64,000 nt of DNA, taken from Stenotrophomonas_A sp035629025 (lineage in GTDB: Bacteria > Pseudomonadota > Gammaproteobacteria > Xanthomonadales > Xanthomonadaceae). The position numbers were made by a program, and so were the translations under genes. The notes under the pieces were generated by a model. That model had not been told where the DNA came from. It worked only from the letters and a program-made list of their open reading frames with translations, and did not search any database. Each line of letters opens with the position of its first letter. The stretch's first letter is position 1. This document shows, piece after piece, positions 51,992 to 61,253 of this stretch. The DNA lies in contig DASPIU010000023.1 of NCBI GenBank assembly GCA_035629025.1, forward strand, positions 62,001 through 126,000. Reading direction: 5' to 3'.

Positions 51992-53113
51992 ATGCGCGAC
52001 CAAAACCCCCTCCAGCCGCCGACATTCGCCCGGGACGACCACGACCCCGGTCGCATCCGGCTGGGCGGCAGCTGGGTGCTGGACACCGCGGTGCGCGCCG
52101 CCGAACTGCTGCAGGCCTTGCCCAAGGAGCCGTGCCGCATCGACGCCAGCGGCATCGCGCAGCTGGATTCGGCCGGCGTGCTGCAGCTGCTGCGCTTCGC
52201 CCGCCGCGCCGGCCTGGCCGATGACGCCATCGACTTTCGCGAGGACCACCGCGCCCTGGTCTGCACCATCGAGGAACTCGAGGATGACCGCCCGCGCCCG
52301 CGCCGCGACTACGGCTTTGCCGCCGCGCTGGAGCGCCTGGGCCGGGCCGTGCACACCACCGGCAAGGACATCGTGCAGCTCGCCAGTTTCCTCGGCGAGA
52401 ACCTGGTCAAGCTCGCGCGCCTGATCCGCGAGCCGCGCCGCTTCCGCCTGACCGCCACGGTCAGCCACATGGAACAGGTCGGCCTGGACGCGGTACCGCT
52501 GGTGGTGCTGCTGTCCTATCTGGTCGGCGCGGTGATCGCCTTCCTCGGTTCGACGATCCTGCGCGACTTCGGCGCCGAGATCTACGTGGTCGAACTGGTG
52601 AGCATCGCCTTCCTGCGCGAGTTCGCGGTGCTGCTGACCGCCATCGTGCTGGCCGGGCGCACCGCCAGCGCGTTCACCGCGCAGATCGGCGCGATGAAGT
52701 CGCGCGAGGAAGTCGACGCGATTCAGACCCTGGGCCTGGACCCGATCGACCTGCTGGTGATCCCGCGGCTGATCGCGCTGCTGCTGATGCTGCCGCTGCT
52801 CACCTTCATCGCGATGATCGCCGGCCTGGCCGGCGGCGTCACCGTCGGCGCCTTCGACCTGGGCATCCCGCCGCAGATGTATCTGGCGCGCATGCACGAG
52901 ACCATCCAGGTGCGGCACTTCCTGGTGGGCCTGTCCAAGGCGCCGGTGTTCGCGCTGGTGATCGCGCTGATCGGCTGCCTGGAGGGCCTGAAGGTAACCG
53001 GCACCGCGCAGTCGGTCGGCGAGCGCACCACCTCCAGCGTGGTGCAGACGATCTCGCTGGTGATCATCCTCGACGCAGTGGCCGCGCTGTGGTTCATGAA
53101 GGTGGGCTGGTGA
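51992..53113 (+). CDS. STAS-MlaE fusion, MCE-type ABC transporter permease
   Basis: The 373-residue protein joins an N-terminal STAS-like domain (about residues 20-90, with IDASGIAQLDSAGVLQLLRFARRAG) to a MlaE-type permease. The permease half shows VVLLSYLVGAVIAFLGS, FLREFAVLLTAIVLAGRTASAFTAQIGAMKSREEVDAI and FLVGLSKAPVFALVIALIGCLEGLKV. In enterobacteria the STAS part is the separate protein MlaB. It is the first gene of a LinKLMN-type lipid transport operon. The start could also be the ATG at 51974. Confidence 0.9.
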   Translation: MRDQNPLQPPTFARDDHDPGRIRLGGSWVLDTAVRAAELLQALPKEPCRIDASGIAQLDSAGVLQLLRFARRAGLADDAIDFREDHRALVCTIEELEDDRPRPRRDYGFAAALERLGRAVHTTGKDIVQLASFLGENLVKLARLIREPRRFRLTATVSHMEQVGLDAVPLVVLLSYLVGAVIAFLGSTILRDFGAEIYVVELVSIAFLREFAVLLTAIVLAGRTASAFTAQIGAMKSREEVDAIQTLGLDPIDLLVIPRLIALLLMLPLLTFIAMIAGLAGGVTVGAFDLGIPPQMYLARMHETIQVRHFLVGLSKAPVFALVIALIGCLEGLKVTGTAQSVGERTTSSVVQTISLVIILDAVAALWFMKVGW

Positions 53114-53943
53114 TGGCGCTCGCGCAGGCTGGCAATGGCACGACGGACGCGGCCTCGCCGGAGATCGCCATTTCCGTGCGCGGGCTGGTCAATCGTTTCG
53201 GCAGCCAGGTGGTCCATGAGGACCTGGACCTGGACGTGCGCCGAGGCGAAATTCTCGGCGTGGTCGGCGGCTCGGGCACGGGCAAGTCGGTATTGATGCG
53301 CAGCATCCTCGGCCTGCGCCGGCCCGATGCCGGGCAGATCGAGGTGCTCGGCGCCGACCCGACTTCGGACGATGCCGCCGACCGCGACCACATCACCCGC
53401 AACACCGGCGTGCTGTTCCAGGATGGCGCGCTGTTTTCCTCGCTGACCGTGGGCGAGAACGTGCAGGTGCCGCTCAAGGAGCGCCACCGCGAATTCCCCG
53501 AGCGCTGGTACTACGAACTGGCGCTGCTGAAGATCAAGCTGGCCGGGTTGCCCGCCGACGCGCTGGACAAGCTGCCGTCGCAATTGTCCGGCGGCATGCG
53601 CAAGCGCGCTGGCCTGGCCCGCGCGCTGGCGCTGGACCCGCCGCTACTGTTCCTGGACGAACCCACGGCCGGCCTGGACCCGATCGGCGCGGCAGCGTTC
53701 GACCGGCTGATCCGGACCCTGCAACAGGCGCTGGGCCTGACCGTGTTCCTGATCACCCATGACCTGGACACGCTGTACGCCATCTGCGACCGCGTTGCGG
53801 TGGTGGCTGACCGCAAGATCATCGCCAACGCACCACTGGCCGAGATCGAGCGCATCGACCACCCCTGGGTGCAGGAATATTTCCACGGCCCTCGCGCGCG
53901 CGCCGCGCGTGAGGCAAAGAACGTATCGAGCGAGACCGCCTGA
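53113..53943 (+). CDS. MCE-type ABC transporter ATP-binding protein (MlaF/LinL-like)
   Basis: The 276-residue ATPase has Walker A GGSGTGKS, the Q-loop VLFQDGALFSSLTV, signature LSGGMRKR, Walker B LLFLDEP and switch His in LITHD. LFQDGALFSSLTVGENV and DKLPSQLSGGMRKR are typical of MlaF-type lipid transporters. The ATG overlaps the stop codon of the permease gene (TGATG). It energises phospholipid movement between the membranes. Confidence 0.93.
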   Translation: MALAQAGNGTTDAASPEIAISVRGLVNRFGSQVVHEDLDLDVRRGEILGVVGGSGTGKSVLMRSILGLRRPDAGQIEVLGADPTSDDAADRDHITRNTGVLFQDGALFSSLTVGENVQVPLKERHREFPERWYYELALLKIKLAGLPADALDKLPSQLSGGMRKRAGLARALALDPPLLFLDEPTAGLDPIGAAAFDRLIRTLQQALGLTVFLITHDLDTLYAICDRVAVVADRKIIANAPLAEIERIDHPWVQEYFHGPRARAAREAKNVSSETA

Positions 53944-54869
53944 TGGAAACCAAAGCCAACTACGTACTGATCGGCGCGTTCACCATCGTCGCCGGGCTCG
54001 CCCTGCTGCTGTTCGGCCTGTGGGCGGCCAAGTATTCCTCCGACCGCACCTGGACGTACTACCGCGTGGTCTTCCGCGAGGCGGTCACCGGCCTGTCGGT
54101 GGGCAGCCCGGTGCAGTACAACGGCATCGCGGTCGGCTCGATCACCGAACTCACGCTGGCTCCGGACGACCCGCGGCAGGTGGTGGCGCGCGTGCGCCTG
54201 AACTCGACCACGCCGATCAAGGTCGATACCCGCGCCAAGCTGGCCATCACCAGCCTGACCGGTCCGTCGATCATCCAGCTCAGTGGCGGCACGCCCGAAT
54301 CGCCGGCACTGACCTCGGTGGACAAGAGCGACGCGCCGGTGATCCAGACCACGCCGTCGGCCCTGCAGAACATCACCGACACCGCCAACCGCATCGTCGA
54401 ACGTCTGGACCAGGTGCTCAGCGACCGCAACGTCGCCAGTATCTCGACCACGCTGCAGAACCTGGAAAAACTCAGCAACTCGATCAGCAACCGCGACGAA
54501 GGCGTACAGGCACTGTTGATCAGCGCGCGCGATGCCGCGCGCAAGCTCGACACCACCCTGACCACCACCAACAACACCGTGCACCGCCTGGACCAGAACC
54601 TGGTGCAGCAGCTGCCGCCGATCCTGGACAAGCTCGATTCGACCCTGAGCCAGCTCGACTCCGCCGCGACCAACGCCAACGGCATCCTTGGCGACAACCG
54701 TGCGGCCATCAACAGCTTCGCCAACGACGGACTCGCGCAGCTCGGCCCGACCCTGTCGGAACTGCGCAGCCTGACCCGCGACCTGCGCCGGATCAGTGAC
54801 CGGCTGGAGAACAACCCCGCGCGCTACCTGCTCGGCCGCGACGCACCCAAGGAGTACCAACCCAAATGA
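53943..54869 (+). CDS. MCE family substrate-binding protein (MlaD/LinM-like)
   Basis: The 308-residue protein has one N-terminal membrane helix (FTIVAGLALLLFGLWAAKY) and the MCE domain (VTGLSVGSPVQYNGIAVGSI, about residues 40-115). A long helical tail with heptad-like leucines follows (LQNLEKLSNSISN, LDKLDSTLSQLDSAATNAN). MCE proteins form hexamers that bind lipid in the periplasm, and the long tail may form a tube spanning toward the outer membrane. It starts at TGATG overlapping the ATPase gene and overlaps the following lipoprotein gene by 4 bp. Confidence 0.92.
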   Translation: METKANYVLIGAFTIVAGLALLLFGLWAAKYSSDRTWTYYRVVFREAVTGLSVGSPVQYNGIAVGSITELTLAPDDPRQVVARVRLNSTTPIKVDTRAKLAITSLTGPSIIQLSGGTPESPALTSVDKSDAPVIQTTPSALQNITDTANRIVERLDQVLSDRNVASISTTLQNLEKLSNSISNRDEGVQALLISARDAARKLDTTLTTTNNTVHRLDQNLVQQLPPILDKLDSTLSQLDSAATNANGILGDNRAAINSFANDGLAQLGPTLSELRSLTRDLRRISDRLENNPARYLLGRDAPKEYQPK

Positions 54870-55507
54870 AGCGCCTTGCCACCGCCTGGCTGTGCCTGTC
54901 CCTGGTCGCGCTCAGTGGCTGCTCGATCCTGTCCAGCGGCTCGCGCGAACCGGTCACGATCTTTGCTCCCGACGTGCGTGTGACGCCCGACCCGGCCTGG
55001 CCCGAGGCTACCTGGCAGCTGACCATCGTCAAGCCGACCGCCTCGCGCCTGGTCGACAGCCCGCGCATCAACGTGCGCCCGACGCCGGGCGAATTGCAGG
55101 TATACCAGGGCGCGAGCTGGGCGCAGCCGGCGACCGACATGGTCGAGGGCACCGTGGTGCGCGCCTTCGAGGACAGCGGCCGCATCACCGGCGTGGGCCG
55201 CGCCAGCGACGGCATTCGCGCCGATTACCGGCTGGTGCTGGACCTGCGCCGCTTTGAATCCGACTACGCCGGGCAGGCGCTGCCAGCGGCCACGGTCGAG
55301 CTCAATGCCAAGCTGCTGCACAGCGCCGACCAGCGCGTGGTCGCCTCGCGCACCTTCCTGGTGGCCCAGCGCGCCACCGCCACCGACGTGGGCACGGTCG
55401 CCCTGGCCTTCGAGCAGGCGTTGCAGAAGGCCACGCATGAGCTGGTCGGCTGGACCCTGGCAACGGGGCGGCAGGATGCGGCGCAGCTGGATCATGGGGT
55501 GCATTGA
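54866..55507 (+). CDS. ABC transport auxiliary lipoprotein (LinN/PqiC-like)
   Basis: The 213-residue protein has the lipobox LSGC (Cys19) and a domain of the ABC_trans_aux family (about residues 30-195; LTIVKPTASRLVDSPRINVRPTPGELQVYQGASW). It is probably an outer-membrane lipoprotein that receives lipids from the MCE protein, as LinN does in Sphingobium and PqiC in E. coli. It is the last gene of the operon. Confidence 0.9.
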   Translation: MKRLATAWLCLSLVALSGCSILSSGSREPVTIFAPDVRVTPDPAWPEATWQLTIVKPTASRLVDSPRINVRPTPGELQVYQGASWAQPATDMVEGTVVRAFEDSGRITGVGRASDGIRADYRLVLDLRRFESDYAGQALPAATVELNAKLLHSADQRVVASRTFLVAQRATATDVGTVALAFEQALQKATHELVGWTLATGRQDAAQLDHGVH

Positions 55508-55663
55508 CGGCCGGTGCGCCTTTCGAGCGTTCGTCGCCCTATCGCGTTTGCCATCGGGCAATCTCCACGCGTTATGTGATTGATCGAATAGACGCCGCGC
55601 TGCGGTGCTGCGAGCCTCGCTTTTGATGAACAGTCGTCCGGTCTCGCCCACAACAGTCGACGC

Positions 55664-55936
55664 ATGAGATTCAAGAATCCATCGATTGTGCTTTGGGCAT
55701 TTTCCAGGATGGGGATAGACGTCTCCGCCGCTGCGTTGGCGCGCTCGTTTCCCCTGCGCTGGTTCGTCAACGCGCTGTACTTCCTGCTGGCCTGGGGAGT
55801 CCTGGTTGTGGTCGCGTGGACCCTGATCGGTGGGCGCGACACATTGGCAACGAACGCCGTCAGTGCGGTCATCGGTTCGGTCCTTTACGGCCTGCTGGTT
55901 GCCACTGACAAGTCGCGCGGGACGCAGCCACTGTAG
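55664..55936 (+). CDS. Small two-helix membrane protein, unknown function
   Basis: The 90-residue open frame has two hydrophobic stretches (about residues 34-56, WFVNALYFLLAWGVLVVVAW, and 62-80) and basic ends. I recognise no family. The stop codon lies inside a REP element (GTAGGAGGGGCTTCAGCC), so the last residues may have been replaced by the element. The 156 bp between the lipoprotein stop and the start show nothing else. Confidence 0.45.
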   Translation: MRFKNPSIVLWAFSRMGIDVSAAALARSFPLRWFVNALYFLLAWGVLVVVAWTLIGGRDTLATNAVSAVIGSVLYGLLVATDKSRGTQPL

Positions 55937-56010
55937 GAGGGGCTTCAGCCCCGACGGGCGAAGAGGCGGTTTATCAGATCAAGGTCGCGGCTGAAGCCTC
56001 TCCTACAGTG
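55929..56010. repeat. REP doublet (inverted GTAGGAG-type elements)
   Basis: CACTGTAGGAGGGGCTTCAGCC (55929-55950) and its inverted copy at 55989-56010 match at 21 of 22 bases, with a 38-bp spacer. Both carry GTAG at the outer end. It lies between the small membrane-protein gene, whose stop codon is in the left arm, and alkB. Confidence 0.85.
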
Positions 56011-56066
56011 CACCTTCTGGTGCATCGCCAATGCGCCGCAGTGCGCCTATCGGGCATTCGCTGCCG

Positions 56067-56645
56067 CTAGGCGCCAATTCGCCGGAATGTCAGGTTGATC
56101 CGCTCCCCCACCGGCTTCGCCGTGCGCGGCAACCCATGGTGGTACAGGCGCTGGGTGTCGCCGGCCATCAGCAGCAGGTCGCCATGGCCGAGCAGCAATT
56201 CCCGCTTCAACGCCTTGTCCTGCCGGTGACGGAATACGAAGCGGCGCGGCGCACCGAGGCTCAATGAGGCAATCAGCGGCCGCGGCCCCAGCTCCGGTTC
56301 GTCATCGCTGTGCCAGCCCATGGCGTCGCGGCCATCGCGATAGCGGTTCACCAGCACGCTGTTGAATTCCGCGCCGCACTCGTCGGCCAGCCTCGCGCGC
56401 AGCGCCATCAGCGGCGCCGGCCAGGGATGCGGGCGGAATTCAGTGCCGGAATAGCGGTAGCGGGCCTCCGGATCGCCGATCCAGCAGCTCAACCGCGGCG
56501 AATCCACCTCGCGCCCGAACACCCGGATCCGATGCACTTCCCAGGGAATATCGGCCAACAGGTCCTGGCGCAGCTGCTCGGCCTGCGGCGCGGCCAGCCA
56601 GCCGCGAACCCAGGTGACCTCGGCGCCCGGCAGATCGATTTGCAT
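56067..56645 (-). CDS. alkB: Alpha-ketoglutarate-dependent dioxygenase AlkB
   Basis: The 192-residue protein reverses N-alkyl lesions in DNA or RNA using Fe(II) and 2-oxoglutarate. The iron ligands appear as His112 and Asp114 (WHSDDE) and His170 (LYHHGLP); RINLTFR (182-188) provides the 2-oxoglutarate-binding arginines. The N-terminal lesion-recognition lid is short. The layout, with FNSVLVNRYRDG, is closer to the ALKBH2/3-like group than to E. coli AlkB. No ada or other repair gene is adjacent. Confidence 0.88.
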   Translation of the reverse strand: MQIDLPGAEVTWVRGWLAAPQAEQLRQDLLADIPWEVHRIRVFGREVDSPRLSCWIGDPEARYRYSGTEFRPHPWPAPLMALRARLADECGAEFNSVLVNRYRDGRDAMGWHSDDEPELGPRPLIASLSLGAPRRFVFRHRQDKALKRELLLGHGDLLLMAGDTQRLYHHGLPRTAKPVGERINLTFRRIGA

Positions 56646-56759
56646 GCCGGCACGCTAACACGCCGTGCCGCGGACCCGTACGGTTCCGTCTGGAATTTGC
56701 CCGGCCTCGCCCAAACCCTGAAAATAGCGTCAGCCATCGAGCCACGGGAGCGCAGCAGC

Positions 56760-58409
56760 ATGTCGGAAACCGGAGTCGGCGCAGTCGCGTCCGAAGCAGT
56801 AGAGCGTGACGTGATGGAGTACGACGTCGTCACCGTGGGCGCCGGCCCGTCCGGGCTGGCCTTTGCCATCCGCCTCAAGCAGCTCAATCCCGAACTATCG
56901 GTCTGCGTGATCGAGAAGGCCAGCACCATCGGCGCGCACATCCTTTCCGGCGCGGTCATCGAACCGGAACCACTGGATCGGCTGCTGCCGGGCTGGCGCG
57001 ACAACCCGCCGTCGATCTGCGTGCCGGCCGGCGAAGACGAGTTCTGGTACCTCACCCGCGAGGGCGGCCACAAGTTTCCGATCGTGCCGCCGGGCATGCG
57101 CAACCACGGCAACTTCATCGTCAGCCTGGGCGCAATGTGCGCCTGGCTGGCGCCGCAGGCCGAAGCGCTCGGCGTGGAGATCTACCCCGGCTTTGCCGCC
57201 GCCGAGACGCTGCACGACGAGGACGGCAAGGTCGTCGGCGTGCGCATCGGCGACATGGGCGTGGCCAAGGATGGTTCGCACAAGCCCGGCTACACGGCCG
57301 GCATCGACATCCGCGCCAAGGTCACCGTACTGGCCGAAGGCGCGCGCGGACACCTGACCAAGCGCCTGATCAAGCGTTTCGGTCTGGCCGCCGACAGCGA
57401 CCCGCAGAGCTATTCGATCGGCATCAAGGAGCTGTGGCAGGTGCCCGAAGGCCGCGTCACCCCGGGCAAGATCGTGCACACGCTGGGCTGGCCGGCCGAC
57501 CCCAAGACCTACGGCGGCAGCTTCCTGTATCACCTGGAGAACAACCAGATCGCGCTGGGCTATGTCAGCGGGCTCGACTACCAGGACCCGGAGTACAGGC
57601 CATGGGAGGCGTTCCAGCAGTGGAAGAACCACCCCACGGTCAAGCCGCTGCTGGAAGGCGGCAACATCCTGTCGGCCGGCGCGCGGGCCATCGTGACCGG
57701 TGGCTGGCAGTCGCTGCCCAAGGTCGAGATGCCCGGCGCGCTGCTGATCGGCGACACCGCCGGCCTGCTCAACGTGCCCAAGATCAAGGGCACGCACCAG
57801 GCAATCCGCAGCGGCATGCTCGCGGCCGAGCACCTGGCCGCGTCGCAGCTGGCGCCGGAAGGCTTCGACGCCAGGCTGCGCGGCTCGGAAGTGATGGCCG
57901 AGCTGAAGCAGGTGCGCAACATCAAGCCCGGCTTCAAGAAGGGCCTGTGGTGGGGCCTGGCCAACGCCGCCTGGGAAACCGCGCTGGGCGGGCATTCGCC
58001 ATGGACGCTGAAGAACAAGCCGGACTGGTGCGCGCTGGACAAGGTGGGCGAACACGAACAGCCGCGCCGCGACTACCTGCAACGCGAACTGGCACCGCGT
58101 GACCGCCTGCAGGGCGTGTACTACGCGGCCACCGAACACGACGAGGACCAGCCGGTGCATCTGCACGTGCTGGATCCGGATATCTGCGTCACCCGTTGCG
58201 TGCAGGAATACGACAACCCGTGCACGCGGTTCTGCCCGGCCGGTGTGTACGAGATGGTGGAGGATGCGGCAACGCCCACGGGCAAGCGCCTGCAGATCAA
58301 TGCTGCCAACTGCGTGCACTGCAAGACCTGCGATATCAAGGACCCGTACGAAATCATCAACTGGGTGACGCCGGAGGGTGGTTCGGGGCCGAATTACCAG
58401 AATTTGTGA
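56760..58409 (+). CDS. Electron transfer flavoprotein-ubiquinone oxidoreductase
   Basis: This 549-residue membrane-associated enzyme passes electrons from ETF to ubiquinone in fatty acid and amino acid oxidation. It has an FAD-binding Rossmann motif (VTVGAGPSGLAFAIRLKQ), GAHILSGAVIEP, the PGGGALLIGDTAGLLN-type segment (MPGALLIGDTAGLLNVPKIKGTH) and a C-terminal 4Fe-4S domain. That domain shows CTRFCPAGVYE and NCVHCKTCDIKDP. GGGAG precedes the ATG at 56760. Genes for ETF itself are not in the window. Confidence 0.95.
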   Translation: MSETGVGAVASEAVERDVMEYDVVTVGAGPSGLAFAIRLKQLNPELSVCVIEKASTIGAHILSGAVIEPEPLDRLLPGWRDNPPSICVPAGEDEFWYLTREGGHKFPIVPPGMRNHGNFIVSLGAMCAWLAPQAEALGVEIYPGFAAAETLHDEDGKVVGVRIGDMGVAKDGSHKPGYTAGIDIRAKVTVLAEGARGHLTKRLIKRFGLAADSDPQSYSIGIKELWQVPEGRVTPGKIVHTLGWPADPKTYGGSFLYHLENNQIALGYVSGLDYQDPEYRPWEAFQQWKNHPTVKPLLEGGNILSAGARAIVTGGWQSLPKVEMPGALLIGDTAGLLNVPKIKGTHQAIRSGMLAAEHLAASQLAPEGFDARLRGSEVMAELKQVRNIKPGFKKGLWWGLANAAWETALGGHSPWTLKNKPDWCALDKVGEHEQPRRDYLQRELAPRDRLQGVYYAATEHDEDQPVHLHVLDPDICVTRCVQEYDNPCTRFCPAGVYEMVEDAATPTGKRLQINAANCVHCKTCDIKDPYEIINWVTPEGGSGPNYQNL

Positions 58410-58436
58410 GCCCGCATTCGTGAGCGCAGCTGCACC

Positions 58437-61247
58437 ATGACTGGGCGCCTACGCAGGTACGTGGGCGCCGCGCAGCGCGCCATCGAACGCCACGGCGGAG
58501 GATGGCGCGGGTTGCTCGCGGTAGTGCTGCGCAGCTTGCGCGTGCTGCGCGCGATGGGCCTCAAGGGCTTCCTCGGCCGCCTGCAAAGCGCCGGTAGCGC
58601 ACCGCCATTGCCGCCCGCCAGCGAGCATGCGTTTCCGCCGCCGGCGGCCCTGGCGCAGGTCGACCTGCGCATAGCGGTCATGGCGCACGTGTTCTATCCA
58701 GATCTCGCCGCCGAACTGGCGAAGGACCTTGCGCATATGCCGCTGGGCTATGAGCTGCTGGTGTCCGTCGTCAATGCGGAAGCTGCGGAAACGGTGCAGC
58801 GCGCGCTCTCGGGTCTGCCGCATCAGACGCGCCTGCAGGTGCGTGTGGTGCCCAATCGCGGCCGCGATATCGCGCCGCTACTCGTCGCTTTCCGCGAGGA
58901 GGTATTGCAGTGCGACCTGATTTGCCACGTGCACACCAAGAAGTCGCTGTACACCGGCCATGAGCAGGTGTCCTGGCGCCGCTACCTGCTGTCGTCGCTG
59001 TTCGGCAGCCATGAGCGGCTGGCATGGATTTTCGGCATGTTCCAGGCCGAACCGCGCCTGGGCATGGTGTACCCGGAAAGCTTTCCCGGGATGCCGCTGT
59101 GGGCCCACACCTTGCTGAGCAACGCGCAGGTATGCGCGCAGCTGGCGGCGCGGCTCGGCTTTTCCATCGATTCATCGCGTTATTTGGACTTTCCGGCCGG
59201 CTCGATGTTCTGGGCGCGGGTGGATGCCCTGCGTCCACTGTACGAGCTTGGACTAACACTGGAAGACTTTCCCGAAGAGCACGGCCAGGTGGACGGCACG
59301 CTGCAGCACGCCGTCGAGCGATTGCTGGCCTGCACTACGCAGCAGCAAGGCCGGCTGCTTGGAATCCTGCCGCAAACCGGTGAGCTATCCCTGGCCACCG
59401 AGGGCGAGCGCAACTGGGCGAGCGCATTTGAACTGGACCTAGCCAATCGCATCCGCTTGTCCGCGGTGGAAGCCGATCTGGTCAGCTTCGATGTGTTCGA
59501 TACGTTGGTGACCCGACCCTTCCTCACCGCACACGGCGCTCGTGCCCACCTCGCGTTCCTGGCAGCGCGGCAGGCCGGCGTGGAAAACTTCGCCCCTTTG
59601 CGCGCACGCGCCGAAGACCGGGCACGGATCGCGATGGGCCGGGATCCCACCCTGGACGAGATTTACGCCGCGATGGCCGAGCTCAGTCCGCAAGCGCCGA
59701 GCGCTGCCCTGCAGGCCATGGAGATCGCCCACGAGGCGGCCATGCTGAAACCACGCGATGGCGTGCTGGCCGCACTGGCAGGTCTGCGCGGGAAGCGCCT
59801 GGCTGCCCTCTCCGACATGTACCTGCCTGCTGCCAGGTTGAAGCAGGTGCTTCCCGCCGCGGTCGTGCAGGCTTTCGAGCACTGGTGGATTTCCTGCGAA
59901 AGCGGCTGGCGCAAGGATGCCGCCGCGACCTGGCCGCGCCTTGGGGCACGCGAGGGAGTCGCGCCTGCGCGGTGGTTGCATGTGGGTGACAACGAACATG
60001 CCGACATCCAGATTCCACAACTGCAGGGTTTGCTGACGCCCGTGCATGTGCTGCGACCTGCCGCCCTGCTGGATGTAGTACCCGCACTGCGCCCGCTGCG
60101 GCACCGCGACGGACAGGATGCGGCGTGGCCGGAACAACTCTGGCGCGGCCTAGTCGCCAACCGGCTGGCAAATCTCGCCGACCGCACGCCCGACAGGATC
60201 TTGCCCAGGACGCGGCTGGACGCAGAAAGTGCCGGTTACACCATGCTTGGACCACTGGTGCTCGACTACCTCGCGTGGCTGCATGGCATCGCGCGCAGCG
60301 AACAGATGCAGCACGTCCTGTTCCTCAGCCGCGAAGGCCACTTGCTCGCCCGCGCGTACGAAATCATTTCCGCGCAATTGCCCGAAGCCCAGCGGGTGCC
60401 CTCCCACTACTTCCTGGCCTCGCGCCGCGCGACAGGTTTTCCGACACTGCGCTCGGCAGACGACCTGCCGCGGTTGCTGGCGGGGTCTTACAACGGTCGA
60501 CTGGATGCGCTGCTCCTCGCGCGATTTGGCGAGCCGGCATTGGCTGCGGCGGCCGGCCTGGGAGAGAGCCTGAAGCGCGAGGTGTATCTGCCGGAAATGA
60601 AACAGGAGGTTGTTGCCTGGCTCCAACCGGCCCTGCCTCGCCTGCTACGTGCGGCTGAAGAGGAGCGCGAAGCCTACCTCCGGTACTGGCAGACCGAGAT
60701 CGGGGACTTGAGCGCAACCGTGCTGGTGGCCGATGTGGGATACGCGGGCAGCATCCAGATGCATTTGAGCCGGATGGTCGGGCATCCCCTGGGTGGGGCC
60801 TATCTCGCCTTGCGTCACGGTGCCCGGCAACTGGACGCGCACGGCTGGGCGCAGGCACGGCACCACGACGGACGCACGCGTGATGACGAAGACTCTGTGA
60901 TCCTGCGTCACGATCTGTTGCTTGAGGCCATGTTGACCGCGCCCCACGGTCAGTTCAGCCGTTTTCGCAGCGAAGGGGGGAAGCTGTTGCCGGAGTTCAC
61001 ACCCGCGGAACTGGGCGCCAGCGGCGTGGAAACCCTCGAACGCCTGCATGCGGGTGCGATTGGCTTCGTGCGCGACGCATGCGCGACCGTCGGGCCCCAC
61101 ATCGACCACCTTCAACTGGAGCCCGAGGGGGTGGTGCAACCGCTGCGCTGCCTGGCCGAGGGTCGCTGGCAAGACGATGGCTGGCTGGCGCATCTGGTGA
61201 CTGAAGACGCCTTTACCGGTCGCGGCCGGATCGTCCCCGGCCGCTGA
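58437..61247 (+). CDS. Three-part RgpF-like/HAD-like protein, probable glycan biosynthesis
   Basis: The 936-residue protein has an N-terminal RgpF-type (rhamnan synthesis F) region of about 75-300 with VVPNRGRDIAPLL and CHVHTKKSLYTG. A HAD phosphatase-like region from about 340 has FDVFDTLVTR (motif I), ALSDMYLPA (motif II), a Lys in WRKDAAATW and HVGDNEHADI (motif III). A C-terminal region of about 600-930 shows VLFLSREGHLLARAYEII and VADVGYAGSIQMHL. No signal peptide or membrane helix is evident. RgpF-type proteins act in rhamnose-rich polysaccharide assembly, which fits the nearby phosphohexomutase gene. The combination is unusual. Confidence 0.75.
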   Translation: MTGRLRRYVGAAQRAIERHGGGWRGLLAVVLRSLRVLRAMGLKGFLGRLQSAGSAPPLPPASEHAFPPPAALAQVDLRIAVMAHVFYPDLAAELAKDLAHMPLGYELLVSVVNAEAAETVQRALSGLPHQTRLQVRVVPNRGRDIAPLLVAFREEVLQCDLICHVHTKKSLYTGHEQVSWRRYLLSSLFGSHERLAWIFGMFQAEPRLGMVYPESFPGMPLWAHTLLSNAQVCAQLAARLGFSIDSSRYLDFPAGSMFWARVDALRPLYELGLTLEDFPEEHGQVDGTLQHAVERLLACTTQQQGRLLGILPQTGELSLATEGERNWASAFELDLANRIRLSAVEADLVSFDVFDTLVTRPFLTAHGARAHLAFLAARQAGVENFAPLRARAEDRARIAMGRDPTLDEIYAAMAELSPQAPSAALQAMEIAHEAAMLKPRDGVLAALAGLRGKRLAALSDMYLPAARLKQVLPAAVVQAFEHWWISCESGWRKDAAATWPRLGAREGVAPARWLHVGDNEHADIQIPQLQGLLTPVHVLRPAALLDVVPALRPLRHRDGQDAAWPEQLWRGLVANRLANLADRTPDRILPRTRLDAESAGYTMLGPLVLDYLAWLHGIARSEQMQHVLFLSREGHLLARAYEIISAQLPEAQRVPSHYFLASRRATGFPTLRSADDLPRLLAGSYNGRLDALLLARFGEPALAAAAGLGESLKREVYLPEMKQEVVAWLQPALPRLLRAAEEEREAYLRYWQTEIGDLSATVLVADVGYAGSIQMHLSRMVGHPLGGAYLALRHGARQLDAHGWAQARHHDGRTRDDEDSVILRHDLLLEAMLTAPHGQFSRFRSEGGKLLPEFTPAELGASGVETLERLHAGAIGFVRDACATVGPHIDHLQLEPEGVVQPLRCLAEGRWQDDGWLAHLVTEDAFTGRGRIVPGR

Positions 61248-61253
61248 CTTCGC

